Positions 44,985 to 57,670 are shown, numbered from the stretch's first letter. The stretch: DNA of 64,000 nucleotides from Warburgia ugandensis (GCA_035236585.1 CP141126.1:6151001-6215000); one strand, 5' to 3'. The notes: generated from the letters alone by a model not told the origin. A program made the numbers and translations.

Positions 44985-47900
44985 ATTGTTGTCCACGGAC
45001 GATTCAATCAACAGATTTTCGTCCTCATTCCAAACAGCTCGTATCAGTCTTTTCGTTCTAAGCCCGGCCGATGGATCAAACAACACATTTACCAGTTGCT
45101 CCAAACCAGGCTTTGATGGATGAAGCACTTGACCGATTCGATATATGGAAATCTAATGGTAACATGATGTCTCTTATGTGATAATCAAGGTTGCTAAAAA
45201 GTGGAAGCCAGGAATAGCTTAATAGCCACCGCTTTCCTTGCTTTTCCTTGTTGGGTTACTAAGATAAGGTATGTAATCGGGAAGTTAGGGATGATTGCAA
45301 GCGTGAAAAGGGTCTCTATTGTTAAAGCAGAGAAAACAGAAACCGTGAGTTTCGGCTGCTCCAGTGGTTGTGACGTTGTACGCAGATTGACTGCATCTGT
45401 TGTTTTAATTAGAAAATGCTTTCTCTATGCAGCGGAAATGCCCAATGTAGCTGGAGTTCTAATATGTTCTGATGTGCTTCGAAAATATGAGCCTTGTTAT
45501 AAAAATCCAGATCAATCATATATTCAAATGTGGAAATTTTAATGGTTGGACAATTTTAAGCCTTTGATTTGTTGAGGGTTGATGAGGAAGTTAGGTTATT
45601 TCTCTCATATGTGAAAATTTTAATGGTTGGACGATTTTAAGCCTTGGATTTTCTGAGGGTCAATGATGAAGTTAGATAATCCCTTTCTGTTATTTCTATT
45701 GCCCATTTTAAAGGCTACAAGCCCAGCCTTAGGTAAATCTGATTTGCTTGGTGATTCATCCATGGCGAGGACCAACCAGGCATATGGTTTGCATTACTCA
45801 AAATAATGGCCCCACTTGCATTTTTTCCAGCTCTTATTACCTATTTAAAATATGCGTACCCATTAGATAACAGCTTAGATATAGTAGGTCCTCTTAGGGT
45901 TGTTTTCACCTGATTGTTCATGATGTAAGCTGGCCATCTTTGGAGGATATGGGCTAACGGAATTATAAAGTATAGCCTGCTTGCTTAATGTTCCAAAAGA
46001 ATCATTTGGTTGGACCTGACATGGATGAGATGTGGATCCTATCTGACAACTGAAATCCACTAATGAGTGCCATTAGTGGTTTATGTTTAGTGACGTAAAT
46101 GTCCAGAGATGAAAAGCATAAAATCGTCTTATAAGAGAGAATCAATGGAGTTCTTTTCTTTCTTTGGTTAGCACATGGAAGAATTATGAAGCAAATTACG
46201 TAAAAATCTATAATCCTCATTCTAAATCTACTTTAAATTACCCCAAGAAAGTGCCACCATGAACCAACTCTCCAAAAATTGAAAAAAAGTGATACCATAC
46301 TGCACTAGATATATCAGAAAAAACACCTCATTTTAGATAGCAACAACTTAGATTTACTACGCATGTTCCAATGTTGAAAATGATCTAATTAAGAAAAGTT
46401 CCAATGGTTGGACGACTCTACGCCCTTGATTGTTGAGGTGCCCTGTAGATCATTACATTTTTAATTTCTAATGAACCGTTTAAGGCTACAAATCAGTCCT
46501 TGGAGTAGAATGATGTGCTCAAATTTTGCTCGGTGGTTCGTCCAAGGCGTGGATCTGCCAGGTTTGATGGTAGCATTACTAAAAGAGCAGGCTCGTACTT
46601 TTCCTGCTTTTATTTTCCAATTGAATGTTTGTGTATCCATTATCTAACATCCTGGTCCTCGCAAGGTTGTTTTTACTCCATTACTTATAGTAGAAATTCC
46701 AAGTTCTTATGAGATGGGGCGCATGTACTCCTTTGGATGGAAATGGGCCAGTGGAATTATGAAGTGTAGCCAACTGGCTTAGTGTTCCAAAAGAATCATT
46801 TGCTAACCTGCTATGGATGAGTTATGGAGCCCATCGGACAATAAAAATCCTCTAATGAGTGCTTTGTTTTGTTATGAACCATGGAATCAGTGGTTTATTT
46901 CCATTAACAAAAGTCTGCAGAGATAAAAGGCTTAAAATAGTCTGGCGAGGGAGAATTTTGGTGCCTGCATTGCAAAGGATTAGCAAATTAATGGCAGTAT
47001 ATACAATCCTCAACAGGAAATGGTGTGCAGTAAATGAATGATTTTCGTCAACAGAAAGGTGGTCGAGACATGTAACTTCACATGAACTTGTATGGTGTTT
47101 GTGAGTGTAAAATACATGCAGCTAAAAGGATAAGTGGGGGGGGGGGTGGGGAGGCTTGATGGTTGGCGACTTCAACTGTTCATCTTTTGAACGGCATGGT
47201 AATTGGAAAAGGAAGGTATGCGCTGCTTGGTTGGTCCGAGCCTATCACGAGTCGCTGTAGAAGACGCGGTCCGATGTCCAGCGTGAGCCAGACAATTCCT
47301 AAACGTGTAGGTCAGCTTATGGATGTTGAGGTAGAGCCAAAATGTGGGTTATCCTGACCATTCATCTTCGGGCGCTTATCTTACTAGGCCATGCACCAGA
47401 AAACATCTCTGCCGACTGATTCTAACCACAATTATCGTATACAACAAATGAACGGTTCGGAAATTTCAAAGAAGAAACAGATAGAGAAAATCTTAGGAAA
47501 TCAGATGTTAATCTCATCAACTGAAATAGACTCTGGTGATTGCTTATCTAGAATATGACCAAGAAGATGAACGGTGTGGATTACCTGCTATCAGGTCGCA
47601 AATGTAACTTTTCACTAGACATGAAGAAATTATATACAACTTCATCATGTGTGCTCCAAACCCTCCCATCCATTAATATTTCTGAGCCATCCAATATTAT
47701 GCCGAGAATTGGATTGGCCAGGATCATCCAATCAAGAATGTAAGAGGTATACAATTAATCTCACTTATGGTCCACATGATTAAGGGTCCGGATCAAACAT
47801 AGCATTTACATCACTATACTGGTTTACACGCACAGACACCCACATATGACTCAACAGTCAACAGCATAACCATACGTGGCGAGAGAAATCCGATCCCAGG

Positions 47901-48499
47901 GATCCATAATCTCGATTCCCCGGATTTATTTGGATGCCCCTTCGTGGCTGTTGATGTACAACTTCAACGGCACAACAGATGGCCGAAAACATTGCAGTGG
48001 ATCAAACCGTGCATTATATGATTTTCCAGATCCAAAATCTTTCTCTGCAGGGGCTTATCTTAGTCAGACTTCAACGAAATTATCACATGATACCGCTGCC
48101 TTGACACGAAACGATGACCCCAACCTGCCAATTCCACAATTCCCTCAAAATTAAACAGATTTAATCAGTCCGAAAGCCACACGATGACACAAAACAATCA
48201 AATGAAGGGCCAGATCTGTTTCCAAACAGTAAGCTCTAATTTCATCAGGGAAGAAAATGTAATCCGAACAACTCAAACCAGCAATTATGCGGACGAAAAG
48301 GATGATCCCAAGAAACGATTAGAATTTGGTTAATCTCAAAGCAATCGCTCCTTCAAACTCAATCAATGAAGGCGGTACAATCAAGGATCATTTTATGCAA
48401 GAACTGTTTTAAAAGAAAGGAAAACGTAAAGCGAACGAAATTAAGACTATAATTAGAAAATAATCCAACAAACCTAATTTTGGGGTTAGAAACCTTAAA
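44985..48499. other. Spacer with tandem duplications, no gene recognised
   Basis: A 113-codon open frame at 45201-45542 (plus) and a hydrophilic minus-strand stretch near 44995-45125 have no motif I recognise; the former contains a TTTCTCTATGCAG acceptor-like site, so it may be exon debris. A run of 11 G followed by TGGGG lies at 47136-47151. Nothing else stands out to 48499. Confidence 0.4.
45538..46930 (+). repeat. Diverged tandem duplication, about 0.8-kb unit
   Basis: The phrases AATGGTTGGACGA, AAGGCTACAA, GTTCCAAAAGAATCATTTG, ATGGATGAG and CTAATGAGTGC occur in the same order at about 45617-46070 and 46402-46870. The first 75 bases are additionally duplicated next to each other (45538 and 45617). 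Confidence 0.7.
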
Positions 48500-48943
48500 T
48501 GACTGAATTCCAGTATATATATAATAGTAATTGTATATTATATGCTAGCATATAGGGTTGACTTACGTTAAAAGTGATCTAATAAGGTTTAAAGTTAAAT
48601 GGGCCTAAGTCATCTCACAAAGTGTGTGCTTTATTATGTGGAGAGACCTAATTTCTAATTTTTAATTTATGATGGGCTAAAATTAGAAATAAGAAAAGTG
48701 TACACAATTATAAAAGGTTATGGTGATTCTTTTCTAATATCCCATCATCAGAAAAGTGAGAACCCCTTTCTCTAAAAAATCATACTCATCAATTTGGAAG
48801 ATCAAAAACCACAAGACTCAAGAATCACATCCATTCTTATGGATTTAGGTATGCTTCTCCATCTAGTCTATTATTCTTGATGATTTAACATGGATGATCT
48901 TAGTATGATGAAGATTTTCATCAATAAAAATTAATAATTAACA
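48500..48943 (+). repeat. 5' LTR of the copia element
   Basis: About 444 bp ending TTAATAATTAACA just before the primer site. The left border is set by similarity to the 3' copy (GTATATATATAATA...GGTTTAAAGTTAAATG) and is good to a few bases. Confidence 0.8.
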
Positions 48944-48945
48944 AA

Positions 48946-48957
48946 TGGTATCAGAGC
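48946..48957 (+). other. Primer binding site of the copia element
   Basis: TGGTATCAGAGC, two bases after the LTR end. Confidence 0.95.
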
Positions 48958-49089
48958 TACTTCATATTGAATCATTGAGAAGCAAGTTTCTCAATTTGAT
49001 TTTGCGATGTGATTGTTTGAAGATGGTTCTTGATCTTCAAGAATCTAATAACAGGTTATCCAAAGGGTGCATTGGTCTCGGATTGGTTG

Positions 49090-49535
49090 TTGTTGTTTTT
49101 TTTTTTTTTTTACTGAGGAACACGCTGGTCCCCACAATAAAATTCCTTGCATAATCTCCCACTTGTTTTTTTCAGCACCGATCCTGTCCCTATGGTCCTG
49201 GCTTTCCTTTTGATGCACCATCAAAGTTTGACAAAACTTTGTGTTGGTCTTGTCCATTTGATCATGATTTGTTTCGGTAGAGGTGATGGAGAAAATATAA
49301 ATGTGTGGACAGACCCATGGATTCAAAATCAAAACCTTAGGAAATATAGTGGGTCGGATGCTGGAAGATAAAAATAAGAAAGTAGCCTGAAAGTAAAGTC
49401 TATGCTATGTCTTTTACATATGAAAGGATACCAACAGCAAAATATATCAACTAGAATGGAGACAATGACTCAAATTGCCTCATGTGCCAAACCTTTAACG
49501 GAACAATAGATCAAGCCCTACTTCATTGTGGTAGC
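49090..49535 (+). pseudogene. L1-type LINE fragment inside the copia leader
   Basis: The frames read GDGENINVWTDPWIQ and then, after a shift, SNCLMCQTFNGTIDQALLHC. These are the zf-RVT zinc-binding segment that follows reverse transcriptase in plant L1 LINEs (C-x2-C ... H-x-x-x-H/C). Only this portion is present. It sits between the copia primer site and gag, so it is probably a later, 5'- and 3'-truncated insertion or captured transcript. Confidence 0.7.
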
Positions 49536-50029
49536 AAAAAAAATAAAATAAAATTTGTGTGCATTTTTATTTATTTATTATTATTTATGGATGTCTAATG
49601 TTTTAAAATAAATTGATTGAAACAACATGCTACCAAAGTAGCCTCTTTTGTGTAAGTCAATTTATTTTAGAACATTAAGATCGTTGTGGGTATGTAATTC
49701 ATGCAGATATTGATCAACCCAAAGTAAGGTCAATATTTGGCCAAATTACATGCACACCTGTGGCAATAAATATGTGACAATTAGTAGGTACTCTATGTGA
49801 ACAATAAGTCGGTCCAAAGAAAGGCTTATTGTTTGATAGGATTTATTGTCAATATTTGATTACTATACGAAGAGTACCACTTACAAGTTAATATTTTTGT
49901 CCAAAGACTAAATGTTAATGTTGTGCTAGGTATCTTGTGATGGGCCATACCATTATTTGAATTTATTTAAGTATGATATAGAATTTATTTGAATATGTTG
50001 TTTTGTTCTATTTTTAGTTAATGCATCTG

Positions 50030-50830
50030 CTTCTGTTATATCTGCCAACATCAATTCTATTCCCATGTTGAATGGGACCAACTTTAAGGAATGGAAAGAG
50101 AATGTCATGATCGTTTTTGGCTGTATGGATCTAGACCTTGCGGTAAGGATTGAACAACCCACTGCTCTTACGGACAAAAGTTCCAATGAGGAAAAAGGGA
50201 CTTTGAGAAGTGGGATTGTTCAAATCGCATGAGTCTTATGATCATGAAGGGTGGAATTCTAGCAACTTTCAAGGGCGCTGTGTCCGAAAAGGTAACTACT
50301 GTAAAGGAGTTCTTTGAGGACATTGAAAAGCATTTTGCTAAAAACGATAAGGCTGAAACAAGTACGATTCTATTGAACTTGATTTCAATGATGTATAAAG
50401 GAAAAGGAAATATAAGGGAATACATTATGGAGATGTCTCATCTTGCTTCAAAACTAAAGGCACTAAAGTTAGTGATGTCTGAGGATTTGCTAGTGCATTT
50501 AGTTTTGATTTCTCTTCCTACACAATTCAGTCAATTTAAGGCCAGTTATAGCTGCTAAAAGGACAAATGGTCTCTTAATGAGCTCATTTCTCATTGTGCG
50601 CAAGAAGAGGAAAGGTTGAAGCAAGAAAAGACTGAAAATGCCCACTTGACAAGTACCTTTAAGGATAAGAACAAGAAAAGAAAGAAGGAAAAAGAAGCTG
50701 TAAGTGGTTTACCTCAAACAAAACAACAAAAATAACAAAATGAGGAATTTGGTTGTTACTTTTGTCAAAATCCTGGACATATGAAGAAGGATTGTACCAA
50801 ATATCACGCTTGGCGTACAAAGAAAGGTCA
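50030..50830 (+). pseudogene. gag: Copia gag
   Basis: It starts after a TTTTTAG acceptor-like site with INSIPMLNGTNFKEWKENV, a usual copia gag opening. The capsid region follows (FFEDIEKHFAKNDKAE, MSHLASKLKALK), and then the CCHC knuckle CYFCQNPGHMKKDC at about 50755-50797. A frameshift near 50200 and stops near 50556 and 50733 break it. Confidence 0.88.
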
Positions 50831-50839
50831 TGTAAAGAA

Positions 50840-52250
50840 AGATATACTTCTCACTTTGGTTTGTTCTAAGGCTAATTTAGCTTCAGTGCCAAGACACACT
50901 TGGTGGATAGATTCTAGTACTACCACTCACATAAGTGTGTCTATGCAGAGTTGCTTGAGTTGTCGAAAGCCAATGTTGTACTGTCTTTTAGATAGAATTT
51001 GGTTTCTATTTCTGTTTTGGACAAATTTTGTTATTCTTATTCATTTGGAAATAATCATTTTAGTCTTTTTCTAAATTCAAATATTATTGGTATCGATTTT
51101 TTGTCTTTTTATAATAACTTTTATTTACTTGATATTATTGCCTCTTTTAATGAAACCTTGCATATGAGTTCACATGGTATAAAAAGCAAATTAACCAATG
51201 AGAATTTTGCTTCACTCTGGTACAAGCATTTAGAGTACATACCTAAATAAAGAATTGAAAAACTTGTGTCAGATAGAATTCTTGATTTCCTTAATTTATC
51301 AGACTTTCAAGTCTTGTTGAGTGCATTAAGGGAAAGTAAACACATAAGGAGATTATGTACCAATAGATCTTCAGACATCTTAGAACTAATATATACGGAT
51401 ATTTGTGGGCCATTTCCTATGGTTTCATGGAATGGTCAACAATATTTTATTACGTTCATAGACAATTTCTCGCGTTATGGTTACCTTTATCTCATTCACG
51501 AGAATTCTCAATCATTGGATGTGTTTAAGGCATTCAACGCTGAAGTTGAGAACCAACTTGGCAAAAGTATTACGGTTGTCAGATTTGACTGTGGTGGTGA
51601 GTACTATGACACATATGATGGATCAGGTGAACAATGTCGAGGGCCATATCTCCCATAGTACACCATGGCAGGAAGTCCTAGCATGAATGGTGTTGCTGAG
51701 AGACGAAACAGAACATTAAAGGACATGGTGAGGAGTATGATTAGTCATACTATCTTATCAGATTCACTTTGGGGAGAAGCACTAAAAATTGTAACTTACA
51801 TCCTTAATAGAGTTCCAATTAAGGCAACGACTAAAACTCCTTATGAATTATGGACGAGCAAGAAGCCCAGTATAAAGCATTTACACATTTGGGGTTGTCC
51901 AGCTGAGGTAAGGCCTTATAGGTCAAATGAAAAGAAATTAAACCCAAGAACGGTCAACAACTATTTTATTGGGTACTTTGAACGGTCTCTGGGGTACAAA
52001 TTTTATGATCCCACAGCCAGGTCCTTCTTTGAGATGGGAAATGCTCGGTTCTTTGAGGATATTGAGTTTGGGGAGAGAGATAAGGTTAAAGATTTTGTCT
52101 TTGAAAAGGAATCCATTTCTCTTCCTACGATTGTTATTGATAATGATCAGGCTCCTATTCTTGATGTTATTCAAAAAGCAATACCAGAACCACAAGATAA
52201 TATTGAAAATCTTCATAATCAAGGTCAATAGGTTATTCCTAAAGAACAAA
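50840..52250 (+). pseudogene. Copia protease and integrase
   Basis: Protease: TWWIDSSTTTHIS, keeping the Asp but with Ser for the Gly of the usual D-S-G. About 120 bases after it seem deleted. Integrase: LWYKHLEYIPK is the remains of the HHCC zinc region (second His is Tyr), and the C-x2-C pair is lost to a shift. The core has YTDICGPF and FDCGGEY, then GVAERRNRTLKDMV carrying the catalytic Glu. The GKSITVVRF part is clear. Confidence 0.87.
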
Positions 52251-52349
52251 CTCAGCAACTTCAAGAACATATGATATTAAGGAGATCCATCAGAGAGAAG
52301 AAGTGTGGTTTCTGATGATTATATTATATTTCTCTAAGAACATGAAGAT

Positions 52350-53810
52350 GACATTGGATTGGTGGAAGATGATCCGATCAATTTTCATCAAGCCATGCAA
52401 AGTGCTAATTCTTAGAAGTGGATTGATGCCATGAATGAAGATATTAAGTCCATTAAAGACAATGACGTTTGGGAACTCGTCCCATTGCTTGAAGGTGAGA
52501 AGCCCCCATTGGTTGCAAATGAATATTTAAAACCAAGAGAGATTCAAAGGGTGATGTGGAGAGATATAAGGCTCATCTTGTCAAAACGAATGCATTGATT
52601 ATAATGAGACCTTCTCTCTGGTTTCATCAAAAGACTCTTTCAGGACAATAATGGTAGTGGCACATTTTGACCTTAAGTTGCAATAAGTGGATGTAAAGAT
52701 TGCGTTTCTCTATGGTGACATTGATGAGACAATTTATATGGTATAGTCAGACTTTGTGTCGGTAGATGCAAAGAATATGTCTTACAAATTAAAGAAATCC
52801 ATCTATGGGCTTAAGCAAGCTTCCTGTCAATGGTATTACAAATTCCATCAAGTTGTTATCTCGTTCAGTTTTGAGATGAATGCGATTGATGATTGTATAT
52901 ACCACAAGTTCAGTGGGAGTAAACACATTTTACTGGTTTTATATATTGATGAGATACTGCTTGCCAACAACGATATAGGCTTGTTGCACGAAACCAAGAG
53001 GTTTTTATCAAAGAAATTTGAGATGAAAGATCCTGCGAACGCATCTTTTGTATTAGGGATTCAGATACATCAGGATTGCTCTCAGGGTATTTTTGGATTG
53101 TCACAAAAGAGCTATATTGAGAAGGCACTTAACAGATTTGGCATGCAAGATTGCAAACTAAGAGACACCCCTATTGCTAAAGGAGATAAGTTCAGTCTTG
53201 ATCAATGCCCCAAGAATGATTTTAAAGCTAAGGAAATGCAAAAGATTTCCTATGCTTTAGCAGTGGGAAGCATGATGTATGCTTAAGTTTGTACGCATCC
53301 AGATATTGCGTACTTTGTTGGGATGTTAGGAAAATATTTGAGCAATCTGGGAATGGATCATTAGAAAGCAGCCAAACGAGTCGTGCGGTATCTTCAGAGA
53401 ACAAAACATTACATGCTCACATACAGGAGGTCGGATAATTTAGAGATCATTGGGTATTCCGACTCCAACTTTGCTGGATGCCAAGACAGTCGTAGATCCA
53501 CTTCAGGCTATATCTATATGCTTGCTGGAGGAGCTATCTCCTGGAAGAGTGCTAAGCAGACACTCATTACTTCTTCCACCATGGCAGTTGAGTTTATAAC
53601 ATATTATGAGGCATCCAATCATGGAATATGGCTGTGAAATTTTTGTCACAGGGTCGCAAATTGTGGATAGAATTGAAATACCACTTAAGTTATTTTGTGA
53701 CAATAAGTCAGCAGTCTTATATTCCAATAACAATAAGAGCTCGACGAAGTCAAAGCATATATACATTAAGTTCATAGTTATTAAGGAAAGAGTTCAGAGT
53801 GGTTAAGTGT
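52350..53810 (+). pseudogene. Copia reverse transcriptase and RNase H
   Basis: Reverse transcriptase motifs: DVKIAFLYGDI, KLKKSIYGLKQASCQWYYKF, and LYIDEILLA. The last is the Y-x-D-D box with Glu for the second Asp (GAG at 52951-52953). RNase H: GYSDSNFAGCQDSRRSTSGY and AVEFI at 53440-53610. Stops near 52681, 52744, 53284 and 53362. The enzyme is inactive on two counts. Confidence 0.9.
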
Positions 53811-54354
53811 CTATAGAGCATATTGGCACAAACTCCATGGTTGTATCCACTTACTAAGAGGTTACCACCCAAGGTCTTTCATGAGCATACAGCTCATATG
53901 GGTGTTGTACCATTTGATGATATACTGGATTAGTGGGAGTATGTATTTATATGATTTTCTATTTTAGACACATCATGTGTTTATGAATATTTTTCATAGA
54001 ATAAAGTATTTAGTTTTATTTTTCACTCTGATTTAGTTTTTGATATGATCTCATAAAGAATAAAGTTGGACCAGTTGAAAATAGGCATGTTTAGATCACA
54101 CTGTATGTAATTTTCATGTTACACATCTATACTTGATCAATGTCATTTGGTTATGTTGATATATGTGATCATGGATGTGTTTAATTACTATACATGTAAC
54201 GAAGATCGCCTTGATCCTATATTAATATAATTAATAGATGAGATTGTTTGGATATGTTTTTGATCATGATAGCAAAGATTTTGAGCTCATAAGGTTATAT
54301 TGTGATATACAATTATAAAGTGATATGTATGTGTGTGTGGTTCAAGTGGGAGAT

Positions 54355-54608
54355 TATTGGATTTTGGACGTGTATATATAATAATAATAATAATTGTATA
54401 TTATATGCCATCATATAGGTTTGGCCTATGTTAAAAGTGATCTAATAAGGTTTAAAGTTAAATGAGCCTAAGTCATCTCACAGAGTGTAGGCTTTATTAT
54501 GTGTGGAGACCTAAATTTTAATTTATGATGGGTTAAAATTAAAAATAAAAAAAAAATATACAGTTATAAAAGGTTATAGTCCATAAATTATGGTATGATT
54601 TTTTTCTG
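54355..54608 (+). repeat. Truncated 3' LTR of the copia element
   Basis: It is preceded by the polypurine tract CAAGTGGGAGA (54344-54354) and opens TATTGGATTTTGG, with TA where TG is expected. Similarity to the 5' LTR stops near 54608. Confidence 0.8.
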
Positions 54609-55551
54609 ATGCGGGGAAGGATAGGGATTCGACGACAAGATGTGACGTGGCATTTATGGAAGTGGGTTTGCTGATAGAAAATCCGTTGAGAGAGCTGACG
54701 CGGTAAGCTGTTATCTTATGATGGATGGCCATAACTTTTGCCTGAAAATAAGAGCGGAGCAAAAGTATACGTAGTCCTCAATCTTGCGATGATCTGAACC
54801 CCGTCTGTTGAGCCAGGAACGGATGAAATTAGTAGACAAATTAGTCCTAAACCTCTGGGCGGTGCTATCCAGATGGCCCTCTGAAGCCGGCGCAACCCAT
54901 ACTGCACCCCCCCTCCCGCAAGGCGATAGCTACCCAGATCTCCTCCTCGTGCCGACGCTACCCAGACCACACCTCCCTCCAGGCCTCGACGAACTTGGCA
55001 GTGGTCCACCAGATCCGCAGCTCGATCAACCTCAGATGCTTGCTAATGACCAGGGCTTTCTATAAGATCGGCTTTGTTACGGATACGCCTGATCTATAAT
55101 CCAATAAATTATATCGGTTCGGACTTTGGATTTTACTTCGAGATTGTAGTTCAAAAACTCTCGCGGAACACAAGAAAAGGACGACTTACAAACTTCCTCT
55201 AAACAACTATTTGTCACATTAAAAAATACAATTTTTTGGATGCTGAATGCGTTCAGTCATCGTACTTTTGGTTAAAACATATCTGAAGCCAGAGCAATTG
55301 GATGCTAGAAGTATATCCAATCATCGTATTTTTCCTTTGAGACATGGGAAGCAAGAGCAATCAGATGAAAGGATCAGGTAATCAAATGCGCACAATTCAG
55401 GCAAAAATTGGGATGCATTTTAACTACAAGCATTAATCTTTGTGTTGCCTTTGCTCCATTATTATAAAAGATGGTCCCCTTGGTCGTCCCCGGTTAAATT
55501 GTGGAGTAATCCAAGAATGACTAAGAAGAGGAGTTTTGGGGCAATGATAAA
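54609..55551. other. Spacer, no gene recognised
   Basis: A C-rich patch lies at 54905-54990. Open frames there on both strands have no motif. A short GTATACGTAGTCCTC phrase is not assigned. Confidence 0.4.
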
Positions 55552-55684
55552 GTTGTCGGGTTCAAGACATGAAAATAGCCTCTTGCAAAAATATAAAGTC
55601 AGACTGCGTATTATAAACCCTTGTGATCTGTCCTTTCTCTGAACCCTGCGTAGACAGGAACTTTGTAAACTGGAGGCTGCTGCC
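55552..55684 (+). mobile_element. Au-type SINE, partial and diverged
   Basis: B-box-like CGGGTTCAAGAC, AGCCTCTTGCAAAAATATAAAG, CTGTCCTTTCTCTGAACCC and GGAACTTTGTAAACTGGAGGCTGC in Au order. Confidence 0.75.
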
Positions 55685-56880
55685 ATGAACGAGCAACGTC
55701 CAAAGCTAATAACAATAGAAACTCTTTCTTTGTTAAAGGTCACGGCACCGGTCATAAGTTGCTAGGAAGAACCTCATGATTGGTGCTATATCCTGGTAGT
55801 CACACCAATAGACATCCTCAGATGCTATCTTCCCGTTGGCCCCTTCCCAAGTCATGCCGCCATAATGGGTACAATTGAGGTATTCTATAAAGTTAGGTCC
55901 CCCATGTTCTCAAGCGATTGCATCAAGGTACTTCATACAGCTTGGCGGTACCCGTGTTCTCCTATTGTGGTGGCCGGATGCACAGTTACGAAGTTAGGAT
56001 TCGAGAATAAGTCGGCAACGGAAAAACTCAATAAAATTCGGAAGACATTAAAAAAAAAAAGGAAAAAGTTTCAGAAGGAGAAATATAAGGACTTGAATTT
56101 AATCTTTTAGTTTATATTTTGTATTAATTTACTGATAAATATATGCGATCTTGATATTTATTTTTTGAATTTGAGTTTAATTTATATTTAATTTGATAAA
56201 TTTGTACAAATTAAAAATATGTAAAAACTTATGAATTATTCGAGAGAAAATTAAGAGATAAAAAGTTGGGACTTTCTAAAAAAAATTCAATTATTTGAAG
56301 TTCTTTATAGCTAAAGGCTGTAAGTGGTGGAGCCTATCCATTATATCGCTTTAGATATGATTAATAATTCATATTTAGGACCTAGAAGAACGAGTGAACA
56401 GATAGTGGTAAACATTATTGAGTGCGTATAGTTCATTGCTTTTTTCCTTTTCTATTTTTTCTTCATACAATCAAAGATATACAGAGGCAATCTACTCGCA
56501 GACTCTCCTAAATCTAAAATCGGTTCAAAGGGAAAACTAGTTGTGGCTATTATTTGACAGTACTGCCACTACAGGATAAAAGAAATGGAGCAACTAACCA
56601 TTTCCCTTATCTAAATGGAAGTGGGTATCATTCTAAAGAAGAGGATTATACGGTTGTTTGTCCCTATACAAAGGAAAATATAGGCTAGGGGAAAGTTAAA
56701 GTGGTACACTGTTCACATTGGTAAGAATCATGCTTTTGGTCTAAAAGTAAAGCTTCAAAATTCCCCTCCTAATGGCTTCTACTATAGACCTCTCCTGCTA
56801 CAAGCCATGCAAGCGAAAAACCCATCCTGCTAAAACATCAAGCAGGGAAAAAAAACAAAGCAAAAAAGACAATTTCAGCC
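55685..56880. other. Spacer, no gene recognised
   Basis: AT-rich with A-runs near 56050-56070. No domain or splice chain. The 81-codon frame at 55865-56110 ends in a Lys run and has no motif. Confidence 0.4.
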
Positions 56881-56881
56881 T

Positions 56882-56900
56882 GGGTCAGATAATCTGACCC
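56882..56900. repeat. Perfect 9-bp palindrome
   Basis: GGGTCAGAT-a-ATCTGACCC, a one-base loop. It lies just past the 3' end of the L1 RNase H remnant, in that element's reading direction. Confidence 0.85.
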
Positions 56901-56914
56901 TAGGAACATTAATT

Positions 56915-57670
56915 AAGACCAAAATCACCTTTCACCAACTCATCGGCTTTCTGATTAGCATCACTCTTGACATGAATCAAATTGATGGGATGAACCTCTA
57001 AGCAGGCTTCTGATATCGTCTAATTTATCCCACAAATGCAATGGCTCGTTGAGTTTTGAAGCGATTTTACAGTATTTGCAGAACTCTCCTACAATCAGCA
57101 TTTGGAACTTGCACAAAAGGGCAGCCCCCTGATGCACGAAGTTCCTGCATATGCAGGGTCTGGCAAAGGAGCGGACCCCAAGGGTTTATAATACAGTCTT
57201 ATCTTGCATTTTGCAAGAGGCTGTTTCCATGCCTTGAACCTGTAATGTTAAGGTCACACAATAACAACTCAACTGTTGCACCAAAGCTTGTCAAAACTTG
57301 CACACAGATGAAAAATATTAATGCCAGGAATAACTGCAGCCACATCTCCATCTTGCACGTTAGACACTTTCTGTTCACAATCTCTAAGAAGACCACCAAT
57401 TACTAAATTGCTCGGGTTCCTAATGGAAGCCCCTTTGTGTTTCATATAAAGCTTTAGGTGGCGAGCAGTGGAAGCTGGTTTAATTTTCTATTTCATGTGC
57501 CTAGGACGATAATCTCATGCCATTTCCTTTGCAGTTCTGCTGCTGATATCCCAGCAAATCCTCCTGACACAGCCCATCAGCATATCATATTTCAATTGAA
57601 GAATATGTGCTCCACCCCTTTGGCCTGGAAGACCCTTCTATTCTTCTTAAGGCAGATCCACCATAGGATA
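56915..57670 (-). pseudogene. L1 LINE RNase H domain, split by a SINE
   Basis: On the minus strand the order is RRVFQAKGVEHIF (about 57585-57650), KHKGASIRNPSNLVIGGLLRD (57381-57441), the SINE, then HVKSDANQKADELVK (56928-56986). These match the typical N-x-DGA-x-x-GNP-x-x-x-GIGGVLRD start and the HV-x-REAN-x-x-AD-x-LAK end of plant L1 RNase H. The DGA Asp is replaced (KGA), so the catalytic site is lost. Several stops are present. Confidence 0.75.
57116..57294 (-). mobile_element. Au-type SINE inserted in the L1 remnant
   Basis: On the minus strand, A box GGTGCAACAGTTGAGTTG, a weak B-box region, GCAAAATGCAAGATAAGACTG, and a GTGCATCAGGGGGCTGCCC end with T tail. A 10-bp perfect duplication AACTTGCACA lies at 57106-57115 and 57295-57304. 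Confidence 0.88.

Larger units (their letters stand above)
48500..54608 (+). mobile_element. Ty1/copia retrotransposon (degenerate)
   Basis: LTR, tRNA-Met primer site, long untranslated leader, gag, protease, integrase, reverse transcriptase, RNase H, truncated LTR. Integrase standing before reverse transcriptase defines copia. Stops, shifts and deletions are present in every domain, and the right LTR is cut short near 54608. Not autonomous. Confidence 0.92.

Noticed and set aside
45201..45542. 113-codon frame as a protein gene
   Set aside because: No recognisable domain, Cys and Val scattered without a pattern, and an internal acceptor-like site. Left as unassigned.
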